This document shows positions 58,431 through 59,246 of a stretch of 59,246 nt of DNA, in pieces. The notes under the pieces are model-generated. The model had not been told where the DNA came from. It saw nothing but the letters and a program-made list of their open reading frames with translations, and ran no database searches. The number at the start of each line of letters is the position of its first letter. Within the stretch, counting starts at the first letter, position 1. The DNA is from Gammaproteobacteria bacterium (GTDB taxonomy: Bacteria; Pseudomonadota; Gammaproteobacteria; Pseudomonadales; Pseudohongiellaceae), in assembly GCA_009844085.1 (NCBI GenBank), contig VYCF01000047.1, positions 1-59,246 of the forward strand, given 5' to 3'. Made by a program: the position numbers and the translations under genes.

Positions 58431-59240
58431 ATGGATTATGACTTCTATACTTCAAATGATCTAATTGATCGACTCTGCCATACCGCGAATGAGCAGGAGA
58501 AGCAAATAATCTTCTTAGTTGGCTCAGCCCTATGCTTTCCCGACAACCCTGGTGGGTTTGGAGTTCCGGACGTGTCGGGGATAATTGAGTTAATCTCTAA
58601 TGAATTCGACGATCCATCTGAATTTCGTAAGCAACTAGGCTCGAAGAAAAATGACGGTAAAACCCAATACCAAGAAGCATTTAGATTTTTACATGCCAAG
58701 AAAGGACAATCGGCATTGAATAGAGTAATTCGTGCAGCCGTATGGCAGTCACTTGATACGGCTCTAATGCCAAGATCCGTTTCTAATGTAGACCCTAGTA
58801 CGGCGTCTCCCGAGATATGTAACGCTCTTGAAGAACATCTTGATTGCTGGCGCCTTCCAAAGGCAGTGAGCGATATTGGTCAACTTCTGGTTAATTGTGA
58901 AGACACGTTTGGGAAAACAGTAATAACAACAAATTTCGACCCTCTAATTGAAATTAGCATCAGGAATCATGGGGGTAGTTGCTTTCGAACTATATTACAT
59001 AGTGATGGTGAATTGGGAAAGACTCACGCACAAGGTACGCATATCTTACACCTTCATGGCTATTGGCAAGGGCACGATACTCTTCATATGCCTCAACAGC
59101 TAATGCAAGCGCGCCCAAAACTCAGGAAATCTCTTTCTCGCATAATTGAAGACTCCACGTTGGTCGTTATTGGATTTGGAGGTTGGGATGACATCACTAC
59201 TGTCCGGTTAACTGGGGCGTGTTGTCACGCAACCCGATGA
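58431..59240 (+). CDS. SIR2-like defence protein, 3' truncated by an IS
   Basis: The ATG at 58431 has AGGA eight bases upstream; an ATG at 58413 is an alternative. About 255 native residues remain. SIR2-type NADase motifs are IIFLVGSALCFPDNPGGFGV, VITTNFDPLIE (catalytic Asn) and ILHLHGYW (catalytic His), then TLVVIGFGGWDD. In known antiphage proteins such a domain is joined to a sensor (STAND/TPR or Argonaute-like) domain; here the frame enters the IS end at 59195, and residues after GWDD are IS-encoded. Much more AT-rich than the rest of the window, so recently acquired. The sensor type cannot be determined. Confidence 0.75.
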   Translation: MDYDFYTSNDLIDRLCHTANEQEKQIIFLVGSALCFPDNPGGFGVPDVSGIIELISNEFDDPSEFRKQLGSKKNDGKTQYQEAFRFLHAKKGQSALNRVIRAAVWQSLDTALMPRSVSNVDPSTASPEICNALEEHLDCWRLPKAVSDIGQLLVNCEDTFGKTVITTNFDPLIEISIRNHGGSCFRTILHSDGELGKTHAQGTHILHLHGYWQGHDTLHMPQQLMQARPKLRKSLSRIIEDSTLVVIGFGGWDDITTVRLTGACCHATR

Positions 59241-59246
59241 TTGTAC
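59195..59246 (+). mobile_element. Left end of an insertion sequence
   Basis: CACTACTGTCCGGTTAA at 59195-59211 is the exact reverse complement of 38-54. What follows (ACTGGGGCG and on to the edge) is GC-richer than the SIR2 gene and would be the IS leader before its transposase. Both copies point the same way. Flanking bases do not match those beside the left-edge copy, so they look like two separate insertions and not one. Confidence 0.6.

Overview
The window looks like a chromosomal contig from a Gram-negative gammaproteobacterium. It carries the lipopolysaccharide inner-core pathway (hldE, waaF, waaC, waaG, an lpxL-type acyltransferase), outer-membrane lipoproteins, rpoH, cmoA/cmoB and the argB/algC/coaBC/radC/rpmBG neighbourhood familiar from Pseudomonas-like genomes. 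Codons are mostly G/C-ending, and TTG and GTG starts are frequent. The exact order cannot be fixed from sequence alone. Both window edges carry the same 17-base sequence with insertion-sequence (IS) character, so the contig probably stops in two copies of one IS, each of which has cut a gene (an LCCL-domain secreted protein on the left, a SIR2-like defence protein on the right).

Layout. 1-2011: IS end and truncated LCCL/calcium-repeat protein. 2119-18582: housekeeping genes, namely gmk, htpX, a membrane protein, yicC, pyrE, argB, algC, coaBC, radC, rpmB-rpmG, cmoB/cmoA/trmB/thiG/thiS in a tightly overlapping minus-strand run, a DUF423 protein, rpoH, ftsY, rsmD and a YheT-type hydrolase. 18623-22689: accessory patch with an HNH nuclease, a small orphan gene, then coaD and mutM, then a RelE/HigB-type toxin-antitoxin pair. 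22728-26651: hydantoinase/oxoprolinase subunit and a PQQ-dependent dehydrogenase.

26785-40482 is the most unusual region: twelve same-strand, closely spaced genes encoding envelope proteins. They comprise a TPR/TonB-C-like secreted protein, four lipoproteins, a membrane-anchored TPR protein, a membrane-anchored PEGA-repeat protein with an inactive-looking formylglycine-generating-enzyme fold, a small acidic secreted protein, a MotA/TolQ/ExbB-type channel subunit, a degenerate Hsp70/actin-like protein, and two von Willebrand A proteins. The single transmembrane segments of both VWA proteins carry an Asp in a context resembling ExbD/TolR. I infer an ion-driven envelope machine in which VWA domains replace the usual periplasmic domain of the B subunit. 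An M48 metalloprotease lipoprotein follows and runs into the LPS genes.

41991-50664 encodes LPS core and lipid A enzymes (WaaF, WaaC, WaaG, a carbamoyltransferase, a GT-C membrane glycosyltransferase, LpxL), interrupted by a Xre-RES toxin-antitoxin module with a clear promoter/operator. 50814-56385 holds an M20 hydrolase and a DUF1501/planctomycete-cytochrome (PSD1) pair. hldE (56529-57974) supplies ADP-heptose for WaaC/WaaF. The last kilobase is AT-rich: a decayed IS3-family transposase and the IS-truncated SIR2 gene. I saw no tRNA, rRNA or CRISPR array.
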